DNA of 64,000 nucleotides from CAZXWN01 sp964644695 [NCBI: uncultured bacterium] (GCA_964644695.1 CAZXWN010000011.1:24366-88365); one strand, 5' to 3'; shown: positions 52,542 through 61,516, numbered from the stretch's first letter. Translations and numbers: made by a program. The notes: generated by a model from the sequence alone, not told the origin.

Positions 52542-54293
52542 TTAAGCTTCACTTTTGTCCCCATTATCACTACTCATTGCGGATATTTCCGCCTGGTAAT
52601 GATCATGGATAACGCGCCGCCGGAGTTTAAGAGTCGGGGTGATTTCTTCCCGTTCCCAGGAAAACTCATTTGGAACCAGAGTGAATTTCACAATTCGCTC
52701 ATATTCGGCCAGCTGACGACAGACTATTTTAATTTCATTGCGAATTAAAGCAATTACATCAGAATTTTTCGCAATGTCTTCATGGCTCATGTTGGCAATA
52801 TCCGGTTTTCCGTTTGCCTTGGCCCATTCAGTAATATCGTCCCACTGCGGAACAACCAAAGCTGACAGATATTTCTGGTTATCACCAATAACATAGGTTT
52901 GATTGATATATTTTGAAGTCTCTAAAACTTGTTCAACGGCTTCCGGCCAGACATTTTTCCCTGAAAGTGTGACAATCATTTCTTTTTTACGGCCGGAGAT
53001 AATGAGATATCCGTCTTCATCCAAGCTTCCTGCATCACCGGTGTGTAACCAGCCTTCTTCATCAATTGCCTCTTTGGTCGCTTCCGGATTATTCCAGTAA
53101 CCCTTCATCACATTGGGACCTTTGACCAGGATTTCACCGTCTTCTGCAATTTTTACGGTGATTCCCGGCAGAGGTTTCCCGACGGTACCGATTTTGTGAC
53201 AGCCTGGATAATTCGCGGAGATGACCGGACTGGCCTCTGTCATACCATACCCTTGATACAGAGGAACCCCAACTTTACCGAAGAAATTGGCGATTCTATT
53301 GGATAAAGGCGCTCCGCCTGAGACGGAAGCCAATATACGACCACCTAATCCAGCGCGGATTTTCCGGAATACAAGCATCTCTGCCAGCATATGATTCCAA
53401 GTCCCTTTTTGCTGGCGTAAGGCCCAGTTAAAAATCCGTTTCTTCTGTTCCCCGGAATTGGCGACTTGATTCACTATATTTTCATGGACCAGCTCAAAAA
53501 CACGCGGAACAGATACCATGATGGTCGGTTTGATGTCTTCCAAATTACGCTTCATGGACTTGCTGCGTTCGACATAGGCAACAGTGGACCCGGTCTTTAT
53601 TAATGGGAAGAAACTTCCGGCCATTCTCTCAAAGGCATGACTGATAGGTAAAAATGAAAGAAATACATCCTTTTCACCAATCATGCCGTAGATGTCATGG
53701 GCTGCATTAATATTAAACAGGAAGTTGTTATGTGAAAGAGCCACTCCCTTGGGGGTTCCCGTTGTCCCCGAAGAATAAATCAAGGTACAGATATCATCGG
53801 GATCCACTTTGGGGAAAGGTTTATCGGATTGTTCGGCGATGAACTGTGCCCAGGTCATCGTTCTAGGATCCATCTCTTCAGAAGGATCAAAAAAAGTGAT
53901 GATCTTTGCAACAGAACGAGCTTCACCAATTCGATCCCGTATCTTCTTATAAAGCTCCGGAGTAGAGACAAATAAATACCGCGACTCACTATGCTCTATT
54001 AATTCCATTAATTGATGGCCACTGAATGTGGTGTGGAGAGGAACTACAATCGCTCCCGCCAGCATCCCGCCAAAATCAAGCATCGCCCATCTTGGACGAT
54101 TCTCGGATAATATAGCGATACGATCGCCTTGTTCTAATCCCAGAGCCATCAGGCTCCGGGCTACTTTTTCAATAGATAAAAGTAGTTCTCCGTAAGTAAG
54201 GTCTTCCCGGAGGCGGCCGACTTTAAATCGTAAAGCCATCTGGTCCGGTATTGTAAGTGCGTGTTCACGAAACGCTTCAGGTAAGGTTGGCAT
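52542..54293 (-). CDS. Long-chain acyl-CoA synthetase (AMP-forming)
   Basis: 583 residues from MPTLPEAFREHALTIPDQMA, with AGGAG eight bases upstream; the frame opens at 54311. Adenylation motifs: the P-loop YSSGTTGTPKGVALSHNN, GYGMTEASPVISANYPG, GWLHTGDAGSLDEDGYLIIS and GRKKEMIVTLSGKNVWPEAV. The K-E-E-I/V end region fits FadD15-like or eukaryote-type long-chain synthetases. It activates free fatty acids with ATP and CoA. The C-terminus is acidic. A hairpin at 54321-54346 lies in its leader. Confidence 0.92.
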   Translation of the reverse strand: MPTLPEAFREHALTIPDQMALRFKVGRLREDLTYGELLLSIEKVARSLMALGLEQGDRIAILSENRPRWAMLDFGGMLAGAIVVPLHTTFSGHQLMELIEHSESRYLFVSTPELYKKIRDRIGEARSVAKIITFFDPSEEMDPRTMTWAQFIAEQSDKPFPKVDPDDICTLIYSSGTTGTPKGVALSHNNFLFNINAAHDIYGMIGEKDVFLSFLPISHAFERMAGSFFPLIKTGSTVAYVERSKSMKRNLEDIKPTIMVSVPRVFELVHENIVNQVANSGEQKKRIFNWALRQQKGTWNHMLAEMLVFRKIRAGLGGRILASVSGGAPLSNRIANFFGKVGVPLYQGYGMTEASPVISANYPGCHKIGTVGKPLPGITVKIAEDGEILVKGPNVMKGYWNNPEATKEAIDEEGWLHTGDAGSLDEDGYLIISGRKKEMIVTLSGKNVWPEAVEQVLETSKYINQTYVIGDNQKYLSALVVPQWDDITEWAKANGKPDIANMSHEDIAKNSDVIALIRNEIKIVCRQLAEYERIVKFTLVPNEFSWEREEITPTLKLRRRVIHDHYQAEISAMSSDNGDKSEA

Positions 54294-54320
54294 GCTTCTG
54301 ACTCCTGTCATAGGGCGCCT

Positions 54321-54346
54321 TCCGAGACCTTCATCGAGATCTCGGA
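54321..54346. other. Inverted repeat in the acyl-CoA synthetase leader
   Basis: TCCGAGA and TCTCGGA arms around 12 bases, 28 bp before the start codon. It may be an operator or leader hairpin. Confidence 0.35.
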
Positions 54347-54464
54347 TCGGTCTGCAAATAGACTTTCAATTTAACTAAAAAGGATAATTTTGTCTAGCAT
54401 TTGGCTTTCATATCATCCAGTAAAAGACACCCCGGTGAAAAACAATCTCTCCCTATCCACTCGG

Positions 54465-55727
54465 TCAGCGAGATTGAATCAGCAAAACCACCCAAACTTC
54501 ACTTCCCGCATCATACCCTACCCCTATCTGGTCAAACTGCCGCGATAAGATGCTCTTCCGGTAATCACTTTTTAACCAGTTTTCTACGACCAATTTGGGT
54601 TCAGATAATCCCCCTTTGACTATCATTGAAATATTCTTTGCATTCAACCGGTATCGGGTATTTATGGTGTTCAATATTTCTTCCAGGGCTTTATCCGGAG
54701 GGGGAACGGATAATTTCCCGACTAATTGGGCCGCATCCCGCCCGGCTCGATTTGTTTCAGACAGAACCAAAAACGATGGAACTCCGTTATCCCGCCGGGT
54801 CTGATTCAATAAATCCACCAATTCCCGTTCCATCTGGGCAATATCAGCTTTTTCAACCTTATGTGTACTCCCAGGAAGTCGGGTAAATAATTGGGTCCAG
54901 TTATCCGAATAGGGGTCATATCCAATCCCCATATTTGTATATCCCGGAGTGAGGATGTTGGCCCGATGTTCAGGACTATTCATCCAGCCTTTGACGACTT
55001 CCGCAGCTGATTCCTGGCCTTGAGCAAGGTTTTCCCCTGCCATACTGTGTTTAACACCCATCGTCGCCAACATATCAAAAGGGGACCCGTATGTCGGACT
55101 TTGATGATTAAAATAGTTTTTCACCCGCATATCTTCCGATTTCAGACGGGCGACCCTGTTTAATTCCGGATCCCATTGGGTGGGCTGTAATCCATATTTC
55201 TGGCGTTCTTTGTTCGTCAGTTTCCAGGCCTCTTTCTCAAACTGGTTGACGGACTCAATCTTCCAGAGAGGGGAATAACCCGTTTTCTTGATCATCAACA
55301 AAACCCACGAGTCTCCAGAACGACTGCGGCCTGCCCCAAAATGAGTCAAACTTCGGGAATAAATCTTTGTGCTGTGTTTTGAATCCCGAATCCATGACTT
55401 CAAGGCTATCTCTGGTGTATTTGCACCCTCGACATATAAAAGGGTATATCCACCCTGACGGATGCCGGCTTCTTTGAAATAAGTCTCCATGGATACCGTC
55501 GGTTTTTGTCCTCGACTGAAATCCTCGACTCTTTCCGCTGCCAGCCGATTCAAATCCTTATCAACAATTAATGCGGAGAGTTTTTTCCGCGCTCTTTCCT
55601 GATTTACCTGCTTCAATAACGAATCTACGGGACCGGCTTGACTGTAACGGGGACACAAAAGAAAAGACCCCAGAGTCAACAACACACCTGCTGTTTGAGT
55701 AATAGATTTTATGGACCACATATTCAT
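54465..55727 (-). CDS. Exported protein with three CAP (SCP/PR1) domains
   Basis: 420 residues with a signal peptide (ITQTAGVLLTLGSFLLCPRY). Three successive CAP-like modules are visible. Module 1 (about 33-148): VNQERARKKLSALIVDKDLN ... SLTHFGAGRSRSGDSWVLLM. Module 2 (about 165-285) is canonical: TNKERQKYGLQPTQWDPELN, FNHQSPTYGSPFDML, AGENLAQGQ, WMNSPEHRANILTPGYTNMG. Module 3 (about 305-420): LLNQTRRDNGVPSFLVLSET ... SRQFDQIGVGYDAGSEVWVV. Only module 2 keeps the His/Glu set (NHQSP, GENLA, HRANI); the outer ones have lost it. Cell-surface or periplasmic; activity unknown. Confidence 0.83.
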   Translation of the reverse strand: MNMWSIKSITQTAGVLLTLGSFLLCPRYSQAGPVDSLLKQVNQERARKKLSALIVDKDLNRLAAERVEDFSRGQKPTVSMETYFKEAGIRQGGYTLLYVEGANTPEIALKSWIRDSKHSTKIYSRSLTHFGAGRSRSGDSWVLLMIKKTGYSPLWKIESVNQFEKEAWKLTNKERQKYGLQPTQWDPELNRVARLKSEDMRVKNYFNHQSPTYGSPFDMLATMGVKHSMAGENLAQGQESAAEVVKGWMNSPEHRANILTPGYTNMGIGYDPYSDNWTQLFTRLPGSTHKVEKADIAQMERELVDLLNQTRRDNGVPSFLVLSETNRAGRDAAQLVGKLSVPPPDKALEEILNTINTRYRLNAKNISMIVKGGLSEPKLVVENWLKSDYRKSILSRQFDQIGVGYDAGSEVWVVLLIQSR

Positions 55728-55916
55728 CACAACACCTATTTTAGGTCACCTTGTTCCACCGGAGTGTTGCACGAGTGGACATTGTGTGGACACTCTCACA
55801 TAATTATTTCATTTTTCCGGTGGATTCCTTGTACAATCAACCCACTAACCCTCTATAATAAGCCATAGAGAGGTCTTCTTTTATCAGAAGACAAATTGAA
55901 GGGAGTCTATAAATCA

Positions 55917-58517
55917 ATGAATCGTCCATCCATCACGAAATTACTTGGAATTATTCTGACTCTACTGTTGCTGGCGATTCCGGCCGCCGCCATGCACAAT
56001 ATCCCCAAAGACTTTTTCTGTATGCAGGCGCATACCCTTGATGGAGATACTGTCACCCATCACCGAACGGTTGATTTAATGTCTCAGGCTGGCGTAAAAA
56101 TGATTCGGGATGAAATCTTCTGGTGGAATGTCGAGAAAGAAAAAGGAAAACTCATCATTCAGCCACGGACTCTCCAGAATATTGATTACACCCGAAGTAA
56201 AGGAATCGAAGTTCTCCTGATTTTAGATTATGGGAATAAATTGTATGACCAGGGGTTATCTCCCCATACCCCCGAAGGACGGCAGGCTTTTGCAAAATAT
56301 TGTTATACCGTTGTCTCAACACTTCGGGGACGGGTCAACCGTTTTGAAATTTGGAATGAACCCAATATTGACGGGTTCTGGACTCCCAAACCCAATGTCA
56401 AAGATTATGCTTTATTATTGGAAACAGCTTACAAGGCCTGTAAAGAAGCCAACCCGGATTGTATCATTATCGGGGGTGTCACTTCCGGAGTGGACCTGAC
56501 TTATCTGGAAGAACTTTTCAAACTGGGTGGGATTCAGTACATGGATGTATTGTCTCTCCATCCTTACCGGCAGAATGCTCCTGAAATGGAAGAAAAAACC
56601 GTTGACCAGTTAATAAAGGCGCAGCAGCTGACCGTAAAATACAATAAACCTCTCCGGTTATGGGTCACTGAAATGGGATATCCCACCCATATCGGAGCCA
56701 ACGGACATCCAGAAACCCGGCAGGCTGCTTATTTATCCCGGTGTTATCTGGAAATCCTCTCCACGGGACTGGTCGATCATTTCTTCTGGTACTGGTTCGG
56801 GCCAGATGGAAAAGATGCCACTTACAGTGAAGACCGGTTTGGACTGGTACGGGAAAACTGGACACTTAAACCGGGATACTCCACTTACAGCAGTTTGGCA
56901 CTCCAGCTGGCTGGAAGTCGATTCCTGCAGCATGAGACCAATCTGGGCGTCGGTGTTAAGGCGATGACATTCATCCCGGCCAATACAAGAGGACGGCTTA
57001 CCTATTGCTGGAATACGGCTGAAGATCCGGAAAAACCTCAATCTTCTGCCGGATTTACGGCAGTGACCTGGTCCACAAAATCAAGAGAAGTCACAGTGAC
57101 AGAGGTGGGGAAATCCGAAAGAAACACCTATCAGACCCTCAATGGACAGTTTATGGTACCCGTCAGCCAGACTCCCGTTCTGATTCAAAGCCCGCTTCCA
57201 TTAGTTCCTGCCAGGACCTCATTGATTCAGTTGTCGGATACAAAATTTAACGCCGTTGCCGGATTGACCCGCAATCTGATTGTTAAACTTCACCCGGGAC
57301 TGGCTCAGAAACTGACTCAAAACCTCCGGTTAGGAAATAAAATCACGATAACGACTCTCCCCCAGGATATCGTTGCCAATCCTGGCCAGATACTACTTTT
57401 AAATCCCAAAGATCCCATCTTCACGAAGGGCCGTACTATTCAACTCCATATCCCCACCATGGATAAAATGAGTACCGGTATCGTGGATATCTCCCTTTAT
57501 TCAGAAGGAAAACCTGTGGCGACAGCGAAAGTATTACTCGAAGTCGGTCCTGCTGCCAAGGCCAGTATCCAGCCTTTTATCAATAATGATGAAAAAGGAA
57601 TCCATGTCATCATTACGAATCTGACCGGGAAACCCGGGGTAGATGGTAAATCTTTGGATGGTGAAGTATTCCTGACGGTTGATGCTGATGTTCTTCTGGA
57701 TAAACCAGACCAGACATTCACCAATCTTAAACCCGGAAAAGAAACCGTATTATCCTATCGATTCCTGGAAATGGGTGATTTGGAACCCGATGCCACCCTT
57801 CCTGTTGAAGCAAAAGTCTTCTTAACGGGAATGGATATCTTCTCTGTTAATAAATCTATTAACTACATGGTTTGCCCCAAATCAACCAACCCATTAACGA
57901 TTGACGGGGATCCTCAGGACTGGAATCTATCTGCCCCCATTCATCTGAACCGATTATCTCAGGTGTTCACAGGGAAATCACGATGGAAAGGTCTTCAGGA
58001 CAGCCACGCCAATGTCTACCTGAACTGGGATGAAACACATCTTTATATCCTGGCGGATGTATCGGATGATGTATTGAGTTTCAATCACGGACCCAGCCGG
58101 GAAATCTACCGGAATGATGCGGTTGAATTATTCTTTGATGGACAGGCTGATGGAAGTAAAAGTCCGGGAACCTATCAATCAGATGACAGTCAGTGGGGAT
58201 TGTCGAATACCCCCAAGGGCCCAGTCGTTTGGACTTGGACTCGAGTTGATGCCCCATCAAAAGCCAGTATGATTGGGTATTCAGCAAAAACAGATACAAC
58301 AAATCCAGGATATTATCTGGAAGCTGCCATCCCCTTCAGTGAATTGGGATTCAAACCTGCACCGGGGAAACTCATTGGGTTTGCCGTTAATCTTGATGAT
58401 GACGATACTCCCGATTCCACAAATCCTTTTGAACAGGATAAAGTCTTGGGGTGGGTAGGTACGAAATCCAACTGGATGGACCCTTCCCAATTTGGATATC
58501 TATTCTTTACAGAATAA
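55917..58517 (+). CDS. Secreted glycoside hydrolase (clan A TIM barrel) with C-terminal CBM9
   Basis: 866 residues from MNRPSITKLLGIILTLLLLA (signal peptide); GGGAG lies upstream and the longer frame begins with TTG. Residues about 30-350 are a TIM barrel with the clan GH-A glutamates: acid/base E148 in FEIWNEPNIDGFW and nucleophile E252 in RLWVTEMGYP, resembling GH39/GH5-type enzymes. Residues about 350-640 are beta-sandwich domains. Residues about 645-866 are a CBM9-type sugar-binding module: NPLTIDGDPQDWNLSAPIHL, LNWDETHLYILADVSDD, IYRNDAVELFFDG, GYYLEAAIPFSELGFKPAPG. It would cleave a plant or microbial polysaccharide outside the cell. Terminator follows. Confidence 0.85.
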   Translation: MNRPSITKLLGIILTLLLLAIPAAAMHNIPKDFFCMQAHTLDGDTVTHHRTVDLMSQAGVKMIRDEIFWWNVEKEKGKLIIQPRTLQNIDYTRSKGIEVLLILDYGNKLYDQGLSPHTPEGRQAFAKYCYTVVSTLRGRVNRFEIWNEPNIDGFWTPKPNVKDYALLLETAYKACKEANPDCIIIGGVTSGVDLTYLEELFKLGGIQYMDVLSLHPYRQNAPEMEEKTVDQLIKAQQLTVKYNKPLRLWVTEMGYPTHIGANGHPETRQAAYLSRCYLEILSTGLVDHFFWYWFGPDGKDATYSEDRFGLVRENWTLKPGYSTYSSLALQLAGSRFLQHETNLGVGVKAMTFIPANTRGRLTYCWNTAEDPEKPQSSAGFTAVTWSTKSREVTVTEVGKSERNTYQTLNGQFMVPVSQTPVLIQSPLPLVPARTSLIQLSDTKFNAVAGLTRNLIVKLHPGLAQKLTQNLRLGNKITITTLPQDIVANPGQILLLNPKDPIFTKGRTIQLHIPTMDKMSTGIVDISLYSEGKPVATAKVLLEVGPAAKASIQPFINNDEKGIHVIITNLTGKPGVDGKSLDGEVFLTVDADVLLDKPDQTFTNLKPGKETVLSYRFLEMGDLEPDATLPVEAKVFLTGMDIFSVNKSINYMVCPKSTNPLTIDGDPQDWNLSAPIHLNRLSQVFTGKSRWKGLQDSHANVYLNWDETHLYILADVSDDVLSFNHGPSREIYRNDAVELFFDGQADGSKSPGTYQSDDSQWGLSNTPKGPVVWTWTRVDAPSKASMIGYSAKTDTTNPGYYLEAAIPFSELGFKPAPGKLIGFAVNLDDDDTPDSTNPFEQDKVLGWVGTKSNWMDPSQFGYLFFTE

Positions 58518-58538
58518 CTAATTTCTAAAACTGGATTC

Positions 58539-58578
58539 TTACAGGGTGTAGTCATTTCTACACCCTGTTTTCTTTTAT
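58539..58578 (+). terminator. Terminator of the glycoside hydrolase gene
   Basis: ACAGGGTGTAG and CTACACCCTGT, 11-bp arms with a six-base loop, then TTTCTTTT. Confidence 0.88.
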
Positions 58579-58611
58579 CTGTAAACTTTCTTAAAAAGAG
58601 AACTCCCCGAA

Positions 58612-58650
58612 AAACAAAACAGGACGGACACTTCTGTCCGCCCTGTCTAA
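58612..58650 (-). terminator. Terminator of the two-ACT-domain gene
   Basis: ACAGGACGGACA and TGTCCGCCCTGT arms with a short loop; on the minus strand followed by TTTGTTTTT. Confidence 0.82.
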
Positions 58651-58664
58651 TCAAAATCTGATTC

Positions 58665-59198
58665 TTATTTATTGACGGGTATCCGAACCTCAATATCCGT
58701 TCCCAGTTCATCCCCAATTCGGGCCAACTCACGGCGTAAAGCGGATAATTGCTGGATGGCAGGAGCATGGATCAAAATGTGCATCGTAAACATCGGAGTT
58801 CCAGTCACGGGGGCAGGGATAACCTCAGTCTCTAAAGACACGATGTTGATTTTTTTCTTAGAAAGATAATCCGATACCGAATGGATGATCCCTTCATGGT
58901 CGGCACCGGTCACCAGTATTTCATAGGGAACATAGCCCGTGTATTCTTCAGTAATGAAGGGGGTCGTCAGTTTGATATGGAATTCCAGGGGAATTTTTTC
59001 CAGCGCAGGCTGAAGTTTCTTTGCTTTATCTTCCGGGAGTGCAATCAATAAAATGATGGAGAATTCTCCCCCTAATCTGGCCATTCGGCTTTCTTCGACA
59101 TTGGCACCCAGATCCGTTAATCCCCGGGTCAGCTGCGAAACCAATCCCACCCGATCCGGACCTGTTCCGGTGATTACATAATGCTGCATATTTGACAT
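58665..59198 (-). CDS. Two-ACT-domain protein (GcvR-like)
   Basis: 177 residues from MSNMQHYVITGTGPDRVGLV, AGGA eight bases upstream; the frame opens at 59207. Two ACT domains: residues about 5-80 (VITGTGPDRVGLVSQLTRGL, ANVEESRMARLGGEFSIILL) and about 90-170 (YEILVTGADHEGIIHSVSDY, KINIVSLETEVIPAPVTGTP). This matches the glycine-cleavage repressor GcvR family, which binds amino acids and a partner regulator rather than DNA. No gcv genes are nearby. Single gene. Confidence 0.85.
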   Translation of the reverse strand: MSNMQHYVITGTGPDRVGLVSQLTRGLTDLGANVEESRMARLGGEFSIILLIALPEDKAKKLQPALEKIPLEFHIKLTTPFITEEYTGYVPYEILVTGADHEGIIHSVSDYLSKKKINIVSLETEVIPAPVTGTPMFTMHILIHAPAIQQLSALRRELARIGDELGTDIEVRIPVNK

Positions 59199-59284
59199 AT
59201 TAATCATCCTGTTTACTTCTCATGTTTTTCTGATTGTCCCACGCTCCACACCCACTGTCAATCATGAAGGCACGGGATCAACTC

Positions 59285-59962
59285 TTAATCCGCTGGCTGA
59301 GAATCAAACGCCTTTTTCATAAAAACACCCAGTTTGATTTCATCTAAATCACCATGTGACCTGACGCCCGAACAAAGGTCCAAACCAAAAGGCTGGACTT
59401 GTGAAATAGCCTCTCTGACATTGTGAGGGTTCAATCCTCCCGCCAGAAAAATAGGGACTGGGACCCGTTCCCGGATTTTCTTACTCAGACACCAGTCATG
59501 CTGACGCCCCGTACCCCCCAGTTCTTTGACTTTCAAAAAGGGATTTCCCGAATCTAACAAAATGGCATCCACAAACGGAGCCACCTCACAAGCCTTCTCG
59601 ACCGATTCCTCACCCGTCACATGAATCACCTGTACCAAAGACACTCCCGGTAATTCTTCCCGTAATACCGGATACACCTCCGGAGAAACATAATCACATA
59701 ACTGCAGGGTATTGGTCCGGCATCGTTTCTGTTGCTGAATAATTTCCGCAGCGGTCATCTTACTGGTCAGCAGGAAAGTCGCTATCGTTGGCGGGATGTT
59801 TCCTGCAATCTCGGTAATATCTTCTTCACTGATTACACCCGGACCACTCGGCATCTCGGACACTAGCCCCAGAGCCGAGGCTCCATGTCGAATTGCCATC
59901 CAGGCCTCTTCCTTACTTTTGATACAACATACTTTTATTCTTGGTTTTGAAAAGCTTTCCAT
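59285..59962 (-). CDS. Phosphoribosylanthranilate isomerase-like protein
   Basis: 225 residues, one TIM barrel. The N-terminal motif is IKVCCIKSKEEAWMAIRHGA where classic TrpF has K-x-C-G-I; the first Cys, the catalytic base, is kept and the Gly is Cys. The catalytic Asp is kept in DAILLDSGNPFLKVKELGGT. The phosphate-binding end is IFLAGGLNPHNVREAI and GLDLCSGVRSHGDLDEIK. No other trp gene is in the window. It may be a true isomerase encoded alone, or a relative with a different substrate. Confidence 0.75.
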   Translation of the reverse strand: MESFSKPRIKVCCIKSKEEAWMAIRHGASALGLVSEMPSGPGVISEEDITEIAGNIPPTIATFLLTSKMTAAEIIQQQKRCRTNTLQLCDYVSPEVYPVLREELPGVSLVQVIHVTGEESVEKACEVAPFVDAILLDSGNPFLKVKELGGTGRQHDWCLSKKIRERVPVPIFLAGGLNPHNVREAISQVQPFGLDLCSGVRSHGDLDEIKLGVFMKKAFDSQPAD

Positions 59963-60211
59963 GGTTCGTTTCCCTATCTAAAATTATATTTATCTATTAT
60001 GACAGATGTGTGAATTCCATTTTAATACCTCCCTCAAAGACCCTCTTTCATTTCCATTCGACGACTCCCATTCTCGTTTCCCACCAACGAATCAGAAACG
60101 AATCACCCACGGACCACCTCCGACCAGCTCCGTGAATTCTTCCTTTAAATCTCGTTCGGGGTATCCCTTCATTTCCCTTTATCCATTCACCTTTTTTCTG
60201 TTCATTTCCTC
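59963..60211. other. Intergenic stretch with repeat copy D, no gene
   Basis: No coding frame of note; holds the dispersed repeat at 60086-60143 and the approach to the sdpR promoter. Confidence 0.5.
60086..60143 (+). repeat. Dispersed intergenic repeat, copy D
   Basis: GAAACGAATCACCCACGGAC then CACCTCCGACCAGCTCCGTG and AATTCTTCC, the same order and orientation as copy A, with an extra CGAATC on the left. Confidence 0.7.
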
Positions 60212-60240
60212 TTGACACCCCACCCACCTTTAGATAGATT
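60212..60240 (+). promoter_or_regulatory. Sigma70-type promoter of sdpR-sdpI
   Basis: TTGACA and TAGATT with a 17-base spacer; the predicted transcription start falls at the edge of the palindromic operator. Confidence 0.7.
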
Positions 60241-60275
60241 AGGTATATATTTAGATGATTATCTAAATATCTAAA
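60229..60275. promoter_or_regulatory. Operator with four TTTAGAT half-sites
   Basis: A perfect 10-bp dyad ATATTTAGAT-GATT-ATCTAAATAT (60247-60270) flanked by further TTTAGAT (60229-60235) and ATCTAAA (60269-60275). It overlaps the -10 box and start, as expected for autorepression by the ArsR-type protein just downstream. Confidence 0.65.
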
Positions 60276-60330
60276 AGTTACCTAAAGGGATGATCTGAAA
60301 GGAATACTGTCATGCAAGAGGCAGAACGAG

Positions 60331-60612
60331 ATGACTGAACACAACAACACTTTTAAAGCTTTGGCGGACCCAATCCGCCGGGAGATAATCCGTCATCTGA
60401 AGGAACGGGAGATGACCGCGGGTGAAATCGCGGACCTGTTCAATATCACCAAACCCAGTATTTCCCATCACCTGAATATATTGAAACAAGCGGACTTAGT
60501 GACGGACAACCGAAAAGGACAAAACATAATCTATTCACTGAATACCTCTGTATTCGAAGACATGGTCCGATTATTACTAGACCTGTTCGGAACCGAGGAT
60601 AAAACAGGGTAA
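60331..60612 (+). CDS. sdpR: ArsR-family autorepressor (SdpR-like)
   Basis: 93 residues, one winged helix: FKALADPIRREIIRHLKERE, TAGEIADLFNITKPSISHHL, NILKQADLVTDNRKGQNIIY. There is no metal-binding Cys set. The sequence ALADPIRREI...MTAGEIA matches SdpR, which in Bacillus is held at the membrane by SdpI when toxin is bound. The SdpI-type gene follows after 32 bp, and a palindrome lies over the promoter, both supporting this role. Confidence 0.87.
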   Translation: MTEHNNTFKALADPIRREIIRHLKEREMTAGEIADLFNITKPSISHHLNILKQADLVTDNRKGQNIIYSLNTSVFEDMVRLLLDLFGTEDKTG

Positions 60613-60644
60613 GAGCAAACCTCTACCCGGAAAGTACTACTTAA

Positions 60645-61310
60645 ATGGATGACAAATTAGAAGTTAAATCAAATAAACTGATGTTTTTCAACTGGGGACT
60701 TGTTGTTTTGAATTTTGTGGTGGGTATTTCTGTCTATAAATACCTTCCGGCGATGGTTCCCATACATTGGAATATCCGAGGGGAAGTCGATGGATATGGG
60801 GGACCCGCCATGGGGGCCTTTGCGCTTCCGGCTGTTCACCTCTTTCTGATGGGATTGATGGTACTGTTACCCCGAATCGACCCCCGCAAAGAAAATTATC
60901 AGAAAATGACCAAACCCTACTGGATCATGATAACCAGTATGTCCCTTTTCTTTACACTCCTGTATTGGGCCACATTGGCCATTGCCTTTGGATATAAACT
61001 GGACATGGGCCAGTTGATTATGGTGGGTATGGGAATTCTCTTTGCGGTCATGGGAAATTACTTTGGGAAACTCAAACATAACTATTTCATGGGAATTAAA
61101 ACTCCCTGGACTCTTGCCAGTGAGGAAGTCTGGAACCGAACCCACCGGATGGCGGGTCCCATGTGGGTCATCGGTGGAGTCTTAATGGTGGTTGTTGCGC
61201 TTGTCGCTGGAAAATATTGCATGCCCATTGACCTGGGAATAACATTCACCGTCGCTATCATCCCCATCATCTACTCATACTTTATTTTTCAAAAACTTAA
61301 AAACTCCTAA
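60645..61310 (+). CDS. sdpI: SdpI-like integral membrane protein (DUF1648 + SdpI)
   Basis: 221 residues, about six membrane helices. Residues about 12-60 are a DUF1648 unit with LPAMVPIHWNIRGEVDGYGG. The C-terminal part has GNYFGKLKHNYFMGIKTPWT and ASEEVWNRTHRMAGPMWVIG, the diagnostic SdpI motif. In Bacillus SdpI is both immunity protein to the SdpC toxin and the signal receptor that captures SdpR. No SdpC, SdpA or SdpB gene is visible. It is co-transcribed with sdpR and ends at a strong terminator. Confidence 0.9.
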   Translation: MDDKLEVKSNKLMFFNWGLVVLNFVVGISVYKYLPAMVPIHWNIRGEVDGYGGPAMGAFALPAVHLFLMGLMVLLPRIDPRKENYQKMTKPYWIMITSMSLFFTLLYWATLAIAFGYKLDMGQLIMVGMGILFAVMGNYFGKLKHNYFMGIKTPWTLASEEVWNRTHRMAGPMWVIGGVLMVVVALVAGKYCMPIDLGITFTVAIIPIIYSYFIFQKLKNS

Positions 61311-61325
61311 ATTCCCCCAGACATA

Positions 61326-61357
61326 AAAAAAGAGGGCTTCATCAGCCCTCTTTTTCT
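61326..61357. terminator. Bidirectional terminator after sdpI
   Basis: AAAAAGAGGGCT and AGCCCTCTTTTT arms with five loop bases. Its right half is part of the direct repeat; in the right repeat copy the left arm is lost, so that hairpin is broken. Confidence 0.85.
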
Positions 61358-61440
61358 TTTATTTACAGCTTACTGGACAGTCAGATTCGCCTGATTATTA
61401 AACTCGTCCATCTCCAGCACCTCATTATCCGAATCGACTT
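61335..61440. repeat. Direct repeat, left copy
   Basis: 104 of 106 bases are identical to 63895-64000, same orientation. It holds the 3' end of a minus-strand gene and part of its terminator. The homology may extend further, since the right copy is cut by the window end. Confidence 0.92.
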
Positions 61441-61516
61441 TGACCACCAGTTCACTGATTTTATCCGGTAATGGGATACGGGCGGTCACTTCCTCGCCCA
61501 TCAATCCGTTTTTCAT
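61370..61516 (-). pseudogene. Remnant of the 3' end of a CARDB-like gene
   Basis: A 48-codon frame from an ATG at 61516 to TAA at 61370. It reads MKNGLMGEEVTARIPLPDKI, then SELVVKVDSDNEVLEMDEFN and ends NQANLTVQ; V-D-x-D-N-x-V-x-E-x-x-E-x-N-N is the end of a CARDB-type beta domain. Directly upstream in another frame, GDMQYAFLADVDDLYLGEE ends at a TGA overlapping this ATG, so the remnant is either frameshifted or a junction. The same C-terminus recurs at the right edge as part of an open frame. No ribosome site is seen, so I treat it as a gene fragment. Confidence 0.6.
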
